Assembly: GCF_052324685.1 (NCBI RefSeq) | Contig: NW_027506876.1 | Location: forward strand, 186,001 to 250,000 | DNA: 64,000 bases | Source of the DNA: Brachyhypopomus gauderio | Taxonomy: Eukaryota > Chordata > Actinopteri > Gymnotiformes > Hypopomidae | Reading direction: 5' to 3' | Part shown: positions 1-9,142 of the stretch, piece by piece | Position numbering within the stretch: position 1 is the stretch's first letter | Layout of the letters: each line of letters opens with the position of its first letter | The notes under the pieces: generated by a model | Told to the model about the DNA's origin: nothing | Database searches by the model: none | The model's input: the letters and a program-made list of their open reading frames with translations, nothing else | Made by a program: the position numbers and the translations under genes

Positions 1-76
1 TGTTGACATGATGACTTTCATGCTCTGATTGTATGAGGAAACGCCCACGAGAGATGTGCCCATTCAGACAAGCAAG

Positions 77-149
77 GTTTATGTAGTGTAGTGGTCATCA
101 CGTTCGTCTAACACGCGAAAGGTCCCTGGTTCGACACCAGGCAGAAACA
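77..149 (+). tRNA. tRNA-Val(AAC), copy 1, acceptor mismatch
   Basis: Anticodon AAC at 110-112. Base 5 is A instead of C, so the fifth acceptor pair becomes A-G; pair 31-39 is U-G and T-loop base 59 is C. The same haplotype recurs at 1611 and 3657. B box GGTTCGACACC still fits. Function is doubtful but not excluded. Confidence 0.85.
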
Positions 150-588
150 TGCTTCTTGATAGAATTACAAACACACCACTGCTGTTTAGTGGTTTGTTGC
201 CAGTGTAAAGGCTATCGGGGAGCTCTTCCCTTTAGATCCTCAAAGTGAGCTCTCAGTCTCATGTGATCGATACAGGAATGTTCTAAATCGACATGTACCT
301 TGATAGCAGTACTAATGCAATCAGTTCAAACAAAATGAAACTCAGTGGAAACGTACGTAGTGCTTTGTCATGTTGTCTCCCAACGTAGAAAACTCATGCT
401 ACTCGGTTGATTTGTAGACGTTTGTGTTATAAAGGGATCGAATGATATCAACATTTGGTGTTTGGATGTGAATGTTTTGTCTTAAAGCAGAGTAGACCTA
501 CTGCTTAGCCATTGTTGACATGATGACTTTCATGCTCTGATTGTATGAGGAAACGCCCACGAGAGATGTGCCCATTCAGACAAGCAAG

Positions 589-659
589 GTTTATAGTGTA
601 GTGGTCATCACGTTCGTCTAACACGCGAAAGGTCCCTGGTTCGACACCAGGCAGAAACA
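589..659 (+). pseudogene. tRNA-Val(AAC) pseudogene, copy 2, 71 nt
   Basis: Starts GTTTATAGTG: two bases are missing between the acceptor strand and the A box relative to copy 1 (GTTTATGTAGTG). Only about four acceptor pairs (GTTT/AAAC) can form. Anticodon arm, T arm and both promoter boxes are otherwise as in copy 1, so it might be transcribed but should not mature. Confidence 0.85.
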
Positions 660-1098
660 TGCTTCTTGATAGAATTACAAACACACCACTGCTGTTTAGT
701 GGTTTGTTGCCAGTGTAAAGGCTATCGGGGAGCTCTTCCCTTTAGATCCTCAAAGTGAGCTCTCAGTCTCATGTGATCGATACAGGAATGTTCTAAATCG
801 CCATGTACCTTGATAGCAGTACTAATGCAATCAGTTCAAACAAAATGAAACTCAGTGGAAACGTACCTAGTGCTTTGTCATGTTGTCTCCCAACGTAGAA
901 AACTCATGCTCCTCGGTTGATTTGTAGACGTTTGTGTTATAAAGGGATCGAATGATGTCAACATTTGGTGTTTGGATGTGAATGTTTTGTCTTAAAGCAG
1001 AGTAGACCTACTGCTTAGCCATTGTTGACATGATGACTTCCATGCTCTGATTGTATGAGGAAACGCCCACAAGAGATGTGCCCATTCAGACAAGCAAG

Positions 1099-1171
1099 GT
1101 TTCTGTAGTGTAGTGGTCATCACGTTCGCCTTACACGCGAAAGGTCCCTGGTTCGATACCAGGCAGAAACA
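1099..1171 (+). tRNA. tRNA-Val(UAC), copy 3, anticodon-switched
   Basis: Identical in outline to the consensus AAC gene, but the anticodon at 1132-1134 reads TAC (A34 to T). All stems pair: GTTTCTG/CAGAAAC, TTCGC/GCGAA, CCTGG/CCAGG. U33 and the B box GGTTCGATACC are kept. It would read GUA, and GUG by wobble. Ordinary vertebrate tRNA-Val(UAC) genes have a different body, so this is a valine-to-valine anticodon switch arising inside the array. The downstream TTCTT is changed to TTCCT. Confidence 0.92.
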
Positions 1172-1610
1172 TGCTTCCTAATAGAATTACAAACACACCA
1201 CTGCTGTTTAGTGGTTTGTTGCCAGTGTAAAGGCTATCGGGGAGCTCTTCCCTTTAGATCCTCAAAGTGAGCTCTCAGTCTCATGTGATCGATACAGGAA
1301 TGTTCTAAATCGACATGTACCTTGATAGCAGTACTAATGCAATCAGTTCAAACAAAATGAAACTCAGTGGAAACGTACCTAGTGCTTTGTCATGTTGTCT
1401 CCCAACGTAGAAAACTCATGCTACTCGGTTGATTTGTAGACGTTTGTGTTATAAAGGGATCGAATGATATCAACATTTGGTGTTTGGATGTGAATGTTTT
1501 GTCTTAAAGCAGAGTAGACCTACTGCTTAGCCATTGTTGACATGATGACTTTCATGCTCTGATTGTATGAGGAAACGCCCACGAGAGATGTGCCCATTCA
1601 GACAAGCAAG

Positions 1611-1683
1611 GTTTATGTAGTGTAGTGGTCATCACGTTCGTCTAACACGCGAAAGGTCCCTGGTTCGACACCAGGCAGAAACA
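1611..1683 (+). tRNA. tRNA-Val(AAC), copy 4, acceptor mismatch
   Basis: Same haplotype as copy 1 (A5 facing G68, U31-G39, C59). Confidence 0.85.
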
Positions 1684-2122
1684 TGCTTCTTGATAGAATT
1701 ACAAACACACCACTGCTGTTTAGTGGTTTGTTGCCAGTGTAAAGGCTATCGGGGAGCTCTTCCCTTTAGATCCTCAAAGTGAGCTCTCAGTCTCATGTGA
1801 TCGATACAGGAATGTTCTAAATCGACATGTACCTTGATAGCAGTACTAATGCAATCAGTTCAAACAAAATGAAACTCAGTGGAAACGTACGTAGTGCTTT
1901 GTCATGTTGTCTCCCAACGTAGAAAACTCATGCTACTCGGTTGATTTGTAGACGTTTGTGTTATAAAGGGATCGAATGATATCAACATTTGGTGTTTGGA
2001 TGTGAATGTTTTGTCTTAAAGCAGAGTAGACCTACTGCTTAGCCATTGTTGACATGATGACTTTCATGCTCTGATTGTATGAGGAAACGCCCACGAGAGA
2101 TGTGCCCATTCAGACAAGCAAG

Positions 2123-2193
2123 GTTTATAGTGTAGTGGTCATCACGTTCGTCTAACACGCGAAAGGTCCCTGGTTCGACACCAGGCAGAAACA
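2123..2193 (+). pseudogene. tRNA-Val(AAC) pseudogene, copy 5, 71 nt
   Basis: Same two-base deletion as copy 2; acceptor stem cannot form fully. Confidence 0.85.
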
Positions 2194-2632
2194 TGCTTCT
2201 TGATAGAATTACAAACACACCACTGCTGTTTAGTGGTTTGTTGCCAGTGTAAAGGCTATCGGGGAGCTCTTCCCTTTAGATCCTCAAAGTGAGCTCTCAG
2301 TCTCATGTGATCGATACAGGAATGTTCTAAATCGCCATGTACCTTGATAGCAGTACTAATGCAATCAGTTCAAACAAAATGAAACTCAGTGGAAACGTAC
2401 CTAGTGCTTTGTCATGTTGTCTCCCAACGTAGAAAACTCATGCTCCTCGGTTGATTTGTAGACGTTTGTGTTATAAAGGGATCGAATGATGTCAACATTT
2501 GGTGTTTGGATGTGAATGTTTTGTCTTAAAGCAGAGTAGACCTACTGCTTAGCCATTGTTGACATGATGACTTCCATGCTCTGCTTGTATGAGGAAACGC
2601 CCACGAGAGATGTGCCCATTCAGACAGTCAAG

Positions 2633-2705
2633 GTTTCTGTAGTGTAGTGGTCATCACGTTCGCCTAACATGCGAAAGGTCCCTGGTTCGATACCAGGCAG
2701 AAACA
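2633..2705 (+). tRNA. tRNA-Val(AAC), copy 6 (T38 form)
   Basis: Anticodon loop CTAACAT (C38 to T); all stems intact. The leader reads CAGACAGTCAAG instead of CAGACAAGCAAG. A TTTT run lies about 43 bases past the gene end (AGTGTTTTGTTG), which most copies lack. Confidence 0.92.
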
Positions 2706-3144
2706 TGCTTCTTGATAGAATTACAAACGCACCACTGCTGTTTAGTGTTTTGTTGCCAGTGTAAAGGCTATCGGGGAGCTCTTCCCTTTAGATCCTCAAA
2801 GTGAGCTCTCAGTCTCATGTGATCGATACAGGAATGTTCTAAATCGCCATGTACCTTGATAGCAGTACTAATGCAATCGGTTCAATTAAAATGAAACTCA
2901 GTGAAAACGTACCTAGTGCTTTGTCATGTTGTCTCCCAACGTAGAAAACTCATGCTACTTGGTTGATTTGTAGACGTTTGTGTTATAAAGGGATCGAATG
3001 ATGTCAACATTTGGTGTTTGGATGTGAATGTTTTGTCTTAAAGCAGAGTAGACCTACTGCTTAGCCATTGTTGACATGATGACTTCCATGCTCTGATTGT
3101 ATGAGGAAACGCCCACAAGAGATGTGCCCATTCAGACAAGCAAG

Positions 3145-3217
3145 GTTTCTGTAGTGTAGTGGTCATCACGTTCGCCTTACACGCGAAAGGTCCCTGGTTC
3201 GATACCAGGCAGAAACA
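3145..3217 (+). tRNA. tRNA-Val(UAC), copy 7, anticodon-switched
   Basis: Second TAC-anticodon copy (3178-3180), same body as copy 3 and the same CACAAGAGATG leader, so the two derive from one A34-to-T event followed by duplication. Here the downstream TTCTT is kept. Confidence 0.92.
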
Positions 3218-3656
3218 TGCTTCTTAATAGAATTACAAACACACCACTGCTGTTTAGTGGTTTGTTGCCAGTGTAAAGGCTATCGGGGAGCTCTTCCCTT
3301 TAGATCCTCAAAGTGAGCTCTCAGTCTCATGTGATCGATACAGGAATGTTCTAAATCGACATGTACCTTGATAGCAGTACTAATGCAATCAGTTCAAACA
3401 AAATGAAACTCAGTGGAAACGTACCTAGTGCTTTGTCATGTTGTCTCCCAACGTAGAAAACTCATGCTACTCGGTTGATTTGTAGACGTTTGTGTTATAA
3501 AGGGATCGAATGATATCAACATTTGGTGTTTGGATGTGAATGTTTTGTCTTAAAGCAGAGTAGACCTACTGCTTAGCCATTGTTGACATGATGACTTTCA
3601 TGCTCTGATTGTATGAGGAAACGCCCACGAGAGATGTGCCCATTCAGACAAGCAAG

Positions 3657-3729
3657 GTTTATGTAGTGTAGTGGTCATCACGTTCGTCTAACACGCGAAA
3701 GGTCCCTGGTTCGACACCAGGCAGAAACA
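3657..3729 (+). tRNA. tRNA-Val(AAC), copy 8, acceptor mismatch
   Basis: Same haplotype as copies 1 and 4. Confidence 0.85.
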
Positions 3730-4168
3730 TGCTTCTTGATAGAATTACAAACACACCACTGCTGTTTAGTGGTTTGTTGCCAGTGTAAAGGCTATCGGGG
3801 AGCTCTTCCCTTTAGATCCTCAAAGTGAGCTCTCAGTCTCATGTGATCGATACAGGAATGTTCTAAATCGACATGTACCTTGATAGCAGTACTAATGCAA
3901 TCAGTTCAAACAAAATGAAACTCAGTGGAAACGTACGTAGTGCTTTGTCATGTTGTCTCCCAACGTAGAAAACTCATGCTACTCGGTTGATTTGTAGACG
4001 TTTGTGTTATAAAGGGATCGAATGATATCAACATTTGGTGTTTGGATGTGAATGTTTTGTCTTAAAGCAGAGTAGACCTACTGCTTAGCCATTGTTGACA
4101 TGATGACTTTCATGCTCTGATTGTATGAGGAAACGCCCACGAGAGATGTGCCCATTCAGACAAGCAAG

Positions 4169-4239
4169 GTTTATAGTGTAGTGGTCATCACGTTCGTCTA
4201 ACACGCGAAAGGTCCCTGGTTCGACACCAGGCAGAAACA
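4169..4239 (+). pseudogene. tRNA-Val(AAC) pseudogene, copy 9, 71 nt
   Basis: Same two-base deletion as copies 2 and 5. Followed by three S units. Confidence 0.85.
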
Positions 4240-4600
4240 TGCTTCTTGATAGAATTACAAACACACCACTGCTGTTTAGTGGTTTGTTGCCAGTGTAAAG
4301 GCTATCGGGGAGCTCTTCCCTTTAGATCCTCAAAGTGAGCTCTCAGTCTCATGTGATCGATACAGGAATGTTCTAAATCGCCATGTACCTTGATAGCAGT
4401 ACTAATGCAATCAGTTCAAACAAAATGAAACTCAGTGGAAACGTACCTAGTGCTTTGTCATGTTGTCTCCCAACGTAGAAAACTCATGCTCCTCGGTTGA
4501 TTTGTAGACGTTTGTGTTATAAAGGGATCGAATGATGTCAACATTTGGTGTTTGGATGTGAATGTTTTGTCTTAAAGCAGAGTAGACCTACTGCTTAGCC

Positions 4601-5194
4601 AGTGTTGATTGGTTCAATCAAAATGAAACTCAGTGGAAACGTACCTAGTGCTTTGTCATGTTGTCTCCCAACGTAGAAAACTCATGCTACTCGGTTGATT
4701 TGTAGACGTTTGTGTTATAAAGGGATCGAATGATGTCAACAGTTGGTGTTTGGATGTGAATGTTTTGTCTTAAAGCAGAGTAGACCTACTGCTTAGCAAG
4801 TGTTGATCGGTTCAATCCAAATGAAACTCAGTGGAAATGTACCTAGTGCTTTGTCATGTTGTCTCCCAACGTAGAAAACTCATGCTACTCGGTTGATTTG
4901 TAGACGTTTGTGTTATAAAGGGATCGAATGATGTCAACATTTGGTGTTTGGATGTGAATGTTTTGTCTTAAAGCAGAGTAGACCTACTGCTTAGCCAGTG
5001 TTGATCGGTTCAATCAAAATGAAACTCAGTGGAAACGTACCTAGTGCTTTGTCATGTTGTCTCCCAACGTAGAAAACTCATGCTACTCGGTTGATTTGTA
5101 GACGTTTGTGTTATAAAGGTATCGAATGAAGTCAACATTTGGTGTTTGGATGTGAATGTTTTGTCTTAAAGCAGAGTAGACCTACCGCTTAGCC
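4601..5194 (+). repeat. Run of three tRNA-less S units
   Basis: Three 198-bp units starting AGTGTTGAT at 4601, 4799 and 4997. Compared with L, the first eight bases (ATTGTTGA in L, AGTGTTGA here) are joined straight to the L sequence that starts TCGGTTCAATC, so 314 bp containing the leader, the tRNA and about 165 bp of 3' flank are missing. No promoter or gene remains in an S unit. Confidence 0.93.
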
Positions 5195-5272
5195 ATTGTT
5201 CACATGATGACTTCCATGCTCTGATTGTATGAGGAAACGCCCACGAGAGATGTGCCCATTCAGACAAGCAAG

Positions 5273-5345
5273 GTTTCTGTAGTGTAGTGGTCATCACGTT
5301 CGCCTAACATGCGAAAGGTCCCTGGTTCGATACCAGGCAGAAACA
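5273..5345 (+). tRNA. tRNA-Val(AAC), copy 10 (T38 form)
   Basis: Loop CTAACAT, stems intact. Its L unit begins ATTGTTCACATG, a marker shared only with copy 85. Confidence 0.93.
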
Positions 5346-5784
5346 TGCTTCTTGATAGAATTACAAACACACCACTGCTGTTTAGTGGTTTGTTGCCAGT
5401 GTAAAGGCTATCGGGGAGCTCTTCCCTTTAGATCCTCAAAGTGAGCTCTCAGTCTCATGTGATCGATACAAGAATGTTCTAAATCGCCATGTACCTTGAT
5501 AGCAGTACTAATGCAATCGGTTCAATCAAAATGAAACTCAGTGGAAACGTACCTAGTGCTTTGTCATGTTGTCTCCCAACGTAGAAAACTCATGCTACTC
5601 GGTTGATTTGTAGACGTTTGTGTTATAAAGGGATCGAATGATGTCAACATTTGGTGTTTGGATGTGAATGTTTTGTCTTAAAGCAGAGTAGACCTACCGC
5701 TTAGCCATTGTTGACATGATGACTTCCATGCTCTGATTGTATGAGGAAACGCCCACGAGAGATGTACCCATTCAGACAAGCAAG

Positions 5785-5857
5785 GTTTCTGTAGTGTAGT
5801 GGTCATCACGTTCGCCTAACACGCGAAAGGTCCCTGGTTCGATACCAGGCAGAAACA
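5785..5857 (+). tRNA. tRNA-Val(AAC), copy 11, reference for the consensus form
   Basis: A 73-base cytosolic valine tRNA gene (discriminator A, CCA not encoded), recognised by its close match to vertebrate tRNA-Val(AAC). Acceptor GTTTCTG pairs with CAGAAAC (7 bp), D stem G10-T11-G12 with C23-A24-C25, anticodon stem TTCGC with GCGAA around loop CTAACAC, T stem CCTGG with CCAGG around TTCGATA. The anticodon AAC (34-36) would become IAC and read GUU, GUC and GUA. Internal Pol III promoter: A box TAGTGTAGTGG at bases 8-18 and a perfect B box GGTTCGATACC at 52-62. Upstream ACAAGCAAG gives CAA-type initiation sites. Just 3' is TTCTT at 5861-5865, with no TTTT close by. 31 copies match this form. Confidence 0.97.
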
Positions 5858-5860
5858 TGC

Positions 5861-5865
5861 TTCTT
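5861..5865 (+). terminator. Candidate non-canonical Pol III terminator TTCTT (example at copy 11)
   Basis: Nearly every copy is followed by TGC or AGC and then TTCTT, starting four bases past the discriminator. Vertebrate Pol III normally needs TTTT or more, and interrupted runs of the TTCTT type are known weak terminators. The nearest TTTT is about 43 bases away in a few copies, about 130 in others (ATGTTTTAAAT) and about 325 in the rest (AATGTTTTGTC). Inferred, not proven. Confidence 0.45.
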
Positions 5866-5882
5866 GATAGAATTACAAACAC

Positions 5883-5901
5883 ACCACTGCTGTTTAGTGG
5901 T
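5883..5901 (+). other. Conserved small hairpin 3' of each tRNA (example at copy 11)
   Basis: ACCACT and AGTGGT form a 6-bp stem around the 7-base loop GCTGTTT, beginning 26 bases past the tRNA end. It is present in almost all L units and absent from all S units. Copies with AGTGTTTTG or AGTGCTTTG lose a stem pair. It may only be a chance feature carried by the repeat; a role in trailer processing or pausing is speculative. Confidence 0.35.
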
Positions 5902-6218
5902 TTGTTGCCAGTGTAAAGGCTATCAGGGAGCTCTTCCCTTTAGATCCTCAAAGTGAGCTGTCAGTCTCATGTGATCGATACAGGAATGTTTTAAATCGCC
6001 ATGTACCTTGATAGCAGTACTAATGCATCCGGTTCAATCAAAATGAAACTCAGTGGAAACGTACGTAGTGCTTTGTCATGTTGTCTCCCAACGTAGAAAA
6101 CTCATGCTACTTGGTTGATTTGTAGACGTTTGTGTTATAAAGGGATCGAATGATGTCAACATTTGGTGTTTGGATGTGAATGTTTTGTCTTAAAGCAGAG
6201 TAGACCTACTGCTTAGCC

Positions 6219-6416
6219 AGTGTTGATCGGTTAAATCAAAATGAAACTCAGTGGAAACGTACCTAGTGCTTTGTCATGTTGTCTCCCAACGTAGAAAACT
6301 CATGCTACTCGGTTGATTTGTAGACGTTTGTGTTATAAAGGTATCGAATGAAGTCAACATTTGGTGTTTGGATGTGAATGTTTTGTCTTAAAGCAGAGTA
6401 GACCTACCGCTTAGCC
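6219..6416 (+). repeat. Single S unit
   Basis: A 198-bp tRNA-less unit between the tRNA copies at 5785 and 6495. It is marked by GGTTAAATC where other S units read GGTTCAATC. Its presence is what separates this block from its near-identical partner at 62500-63919, where an L unit follows instead. Confidence 0.92.
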
Positions 6417-6494
6417 ATTGTTGACATGATGACTTCCATGCTCTGATTGTATGAGGAAACGCCCACGAGAGATGTGCCCATTCAGACAAGCAAG

Positions 6495-6567
6495 GTTTCT
6501 GTAGTGTAGTGGTCATCACGTTCGCCTAACACGCGAAAGGTCCCTGGTTCGATACCAGGCAGAAACA
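6495..6567 (+). tRNA. tRNA-Val(AAC), copy 12, consensus form
   Basis: No difference seen from copy 11; preceded by the single S unit 6219-6416. Confidence 0.95.
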
Positions 6568-7006
6568 TGCTTCTTGATAGAATTACAAACACACCACTGC
6601 TGTTTAGTGGTTTGTTGCCAGTGTAAAGGCTATTGGGGAGCTCTTCCCTTTAGATCCTCAAAGTGAGCTCTCAGTCTCATGTGATCGATACAAGAATGTT
6701 CTAAATCGCCATGTACCTTGATAGCAGTACTAATGCAATCGGTTCAATCAAAATGAAACTCAGTGGAAACGTACCTAGTGCTTTGTCATGTTGTCTCCCA
6801 ACGTAGAAAACTCATGCTACTCGGTTGATTTGTAGACGTTTGTGTTATAAAGGGATCGAATGATGTCAACATTTGGTGTTTGGATGTGAATGTTTTGTCT
6901 TAAAGCAGAGTAGACCTACCGCTTAGCCATTGTTGACATGATGACTTCCATGCTCTGATTGTATGAGGAAACGCCCACGAGATATGTGCCCATTCAGACA
7001 AGCAAG

Positions 7007-7079
7007 GTTTCTGTAGTGTAGTGGTCATCACGTTCGCCTAACACGCGAAAGGTCCCTGGTTCGATACCAGGCAGAAACA
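7007..7079 (+). tRNA. tRNA-Val(AAC), copy 13, consensus form
   Basis: Gene as copy 11. The leader reads GAGATATGTG, and the 3' flank has ACTGATGTTTAG, which alters the loop of the downstream hairpin. Confidence 0.95.
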
Positions 7080-7518
7080 TGCTTCTTGATAGAATTACAA
7101 ACACACCACTGATGTTTAGTGGTTTGTTGCCAGTGTAAAGGCTATCAGGGAGCTCTTCCCTTTAGATCCTCAAAGTGAGCTGTCAGTCTCATGTGATCGA
7201 TACAGGAATGTTTTAAATCGCCATGTACCTTGATAGCAGTACTAATGCAGCCGGTTCAATCAAAATGAAACTCAGTGGAAACGTACGTAGTGCTTTGTCA
7301 TGTTGTCTCCCAACGTAGAAAACTCATGCTACTTGGTTGATTTGTAGACGTTTGTGTTATAAAGGGATCGAATGATGTCAACATTTGGTGTTTGGATGTG
7401 AATGTTTTGTCTTAAAGCAGAGTAGACCTACTGCTTAGCCATTGTTGACATGATGACTTCCATGCTCTGATTGTATGAGGAAACGCCCACGAGAGATGTG
7501 CCCATTCAGACAAGCAAG

Positions 7519-7591
7519 GTTTCTGTAGTGTAGTGGTCATCACGTTCGCCTAACACGCAAAAGGTCCCTGGTTCGATACCAGGCAGAAACA
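7519..7591 (+). tRNA. tRNA-Val(AAC), copy 14, anticodon-stem mismatch
   Basis: G41 is A, giving a C29-A41 mismatch (TTCGC against GCAAA). Everything else is consensus. Followed by AAGCTTC. Confidence 0.88.
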
Positions 7592-8030
7592 AGCTTCTTG
7601 ATAGAATTACAAACACACCACTGCTGTTTAGTGGTTTGTTGCCAGTGTAAAGGCTATCAGGGAGCTCTTCCCTTTAGATCCTCAAATTGAGCTGTCAGTC
7701 TCATGTGATCGATACAGGAATGTTTTAAATCGCCATGTACCTTGATAGCAGTACTAATGCAGCCGGTTCAATCAAAATGAAACTCAGTGGAAACGTACGT
7801 AGTGCTTTGTCATGTTGTCTCCCAACGTAGAAAACTCATGCTACTCGGTTGATTTGTAGACGTTTGTGTTATAAAGGGATCGAATGATGTCAACATTTGG
7901 TGTTTGGATGTGAATGTTTTGTCTTAAAGCAGAGTAGACCTACTGCTTAGCCATTGTTGACATGATGACTTCCATGCTCTGATTGTATGAGGAAACGCCC
8001 ACGAGAGATGTGCCCATTCAGACAAGCAAG

Positions 8031-8103
8031 GTTTCTGTAGTGTAGTGGTCATCAAGTTCGCCGGACACGCTAAAGGTCCCTGGTTCGATACCAGGCAGAA
8101 ACA
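8031..8103 (+). pseudogene. tRNA-Val-like pseudogene with GAC anticodon, copy 15
   Basis: Anticodon GAC at 8064-8066 (A34 to G), still a valine anticodon but one not normally used in eukaryotic cytosol. Three further faults make it a likely dead gene: U33 is G, C25 is A (breaks D-stem pair 10-25), and G41 is T (C29-T41 mismatch). The LINE at 8455 lies in the same unit. Confidence 0.85.
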
Positions 8104-8449
8104 TGCTTCTTGATAGAATTACAAACACACCACTGCTGTTTAGTGGTTTGTTGCCAGTGTAAAGGCTATCGGGGAGCTCTTCCCTTTAGATCCTCAAAGT
8201 GAGCTCTCAGTCTCATGTGATCGATACAGGAATGTTCTAAATCGCCATGTACCTTGATAGCAGTACTAATGCAATCGGTTCAATCAAAATGAAACTCAGT
8301 GGAAACGTGCCTAGTGCTTTGTCATGTTGTCTCCCAACGTAGAAAACTCATGCTACTTGGTTGATTTGTAGACGTTTGTGTTATAAAGGGATCGAATGAT
8401 GTCAACATTTGGTGTTTGGATGTGAATGTTTTGTCTTAAAGCAGAGTAG

Positions 8450-8454
8450 ACCTA
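8450..8454 (+). repeat. LINE target-site duplication, left copy
   Basis: ACCTA, the last array bases before the TTGA-type tail. Matches 11166-11170; the uninterrupted array reads GTAGACCTACTGC. Confidence 0.85.
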
Positions 8455-9142
8455 TCAATCAATCAATCAAATTTTATTTATATAGCGCTTTTTACAACAG
8501 TTGTTGTCACAAAGCAGCTTTACAAGTGCCGAGTCCAAGCCCCCAGTGAGCAAGCCAAGGGCGACAGTGGCAAGGAAAAACTCCCTAGTTTTTTGCATGA
8601 GGAAGAAACCTTGAGAGGAACCAAGACTCAGGGGGGGAACCCATCCTCCTCTGGCCGACACCGGTCACCATGACAACAACAACAACAATTTAGACAGAAA
8701 GAAGAGAAAGAAAATGAAAAATATGTAATAATGTCCATCATGATGTATGCATCCGGTTAGGCAGGAGGTGGCTGGCTCAGGATGGATCGCTGGTCTCCTC
8801 ATCTCATTATTCCTCAAACAGGCGGGCAGCCATGTGGAGAAATGAAACAGGGAAAATTAGCTCTGTATGAGGACATATACAGGACAGGTAAAATTATAAA
8901 CATTTCCGGAGTGTGGCAGCAACTCCGGCATTTAGTTAAATTATTACAGCCTAGCTAAAAAGGCAGAACCAGAAGGTAACATAGGCTTGGGGGCATTCTG
9001 AGACAATGGCATCCGTCCACTGCACTGTCAACAAACTTGAGTGACCACGAGCAGTGACAGGACGACAGCACCAGCGCCCCAGTCTACCATAAAACCCTTT
9101 GTCTATGAACCCCTGGATCTGTACTTTTATCTAAGGGGGATA
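8455..9142 (-). other. LINE 3' untranslated region and tail
   Basis: 688 bp downstream of the reverse-transcriptase stop, ending in TTGA repeats (8455-8470 on the + strand reads TCAATCAATCAATC). It contains a short CAA-type run near 8671-8688. The last ~100 bases (AGCGCTATATAAATAAAATT on the - strand) are the part likely recognised by the reverse transcriptase. No coding potential beyond a meaningless short frame. Confidence 0.75.

Larger units (their letters stand above)
1..8454 (+). repeat. tRNA-Val tandem array, segment 1 (15 tRNA copies)
   Basis: Head-to-tail L units (512 bp) with a few S units (198 bp). The window opens at base 3 of an L unit. S units lie at 4601-5194 (three) and 6219-6416 (one); everything else is L. 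Each L unit runs ATTGTTGAC..., 78 bases of leader, the 73-base tRNA, then about 360 bases of spacer ending in GCAGAGTAGACCTACTGCTTAG. The spacer shows no reading frame and I recognise no other gene in it. The last L unit is cut after GTAGACCTA by the LINE at 8455. Confidence 0.97.

Noticed and set aside
5258-5272. Upstream TATA-type promoter for the tRNAs
   Set aside because: The leader TTCAGACAAGCAAG has no TATA-like stretch; only the internal A and B boxes and CAA initiation motifs can be supported.
8467-8661. 64-codon - strand frame in the LINE tail
   Set aside because: It lies in the 3' untranslated region, overlaps the terminal repeats and has no recognisable motif.
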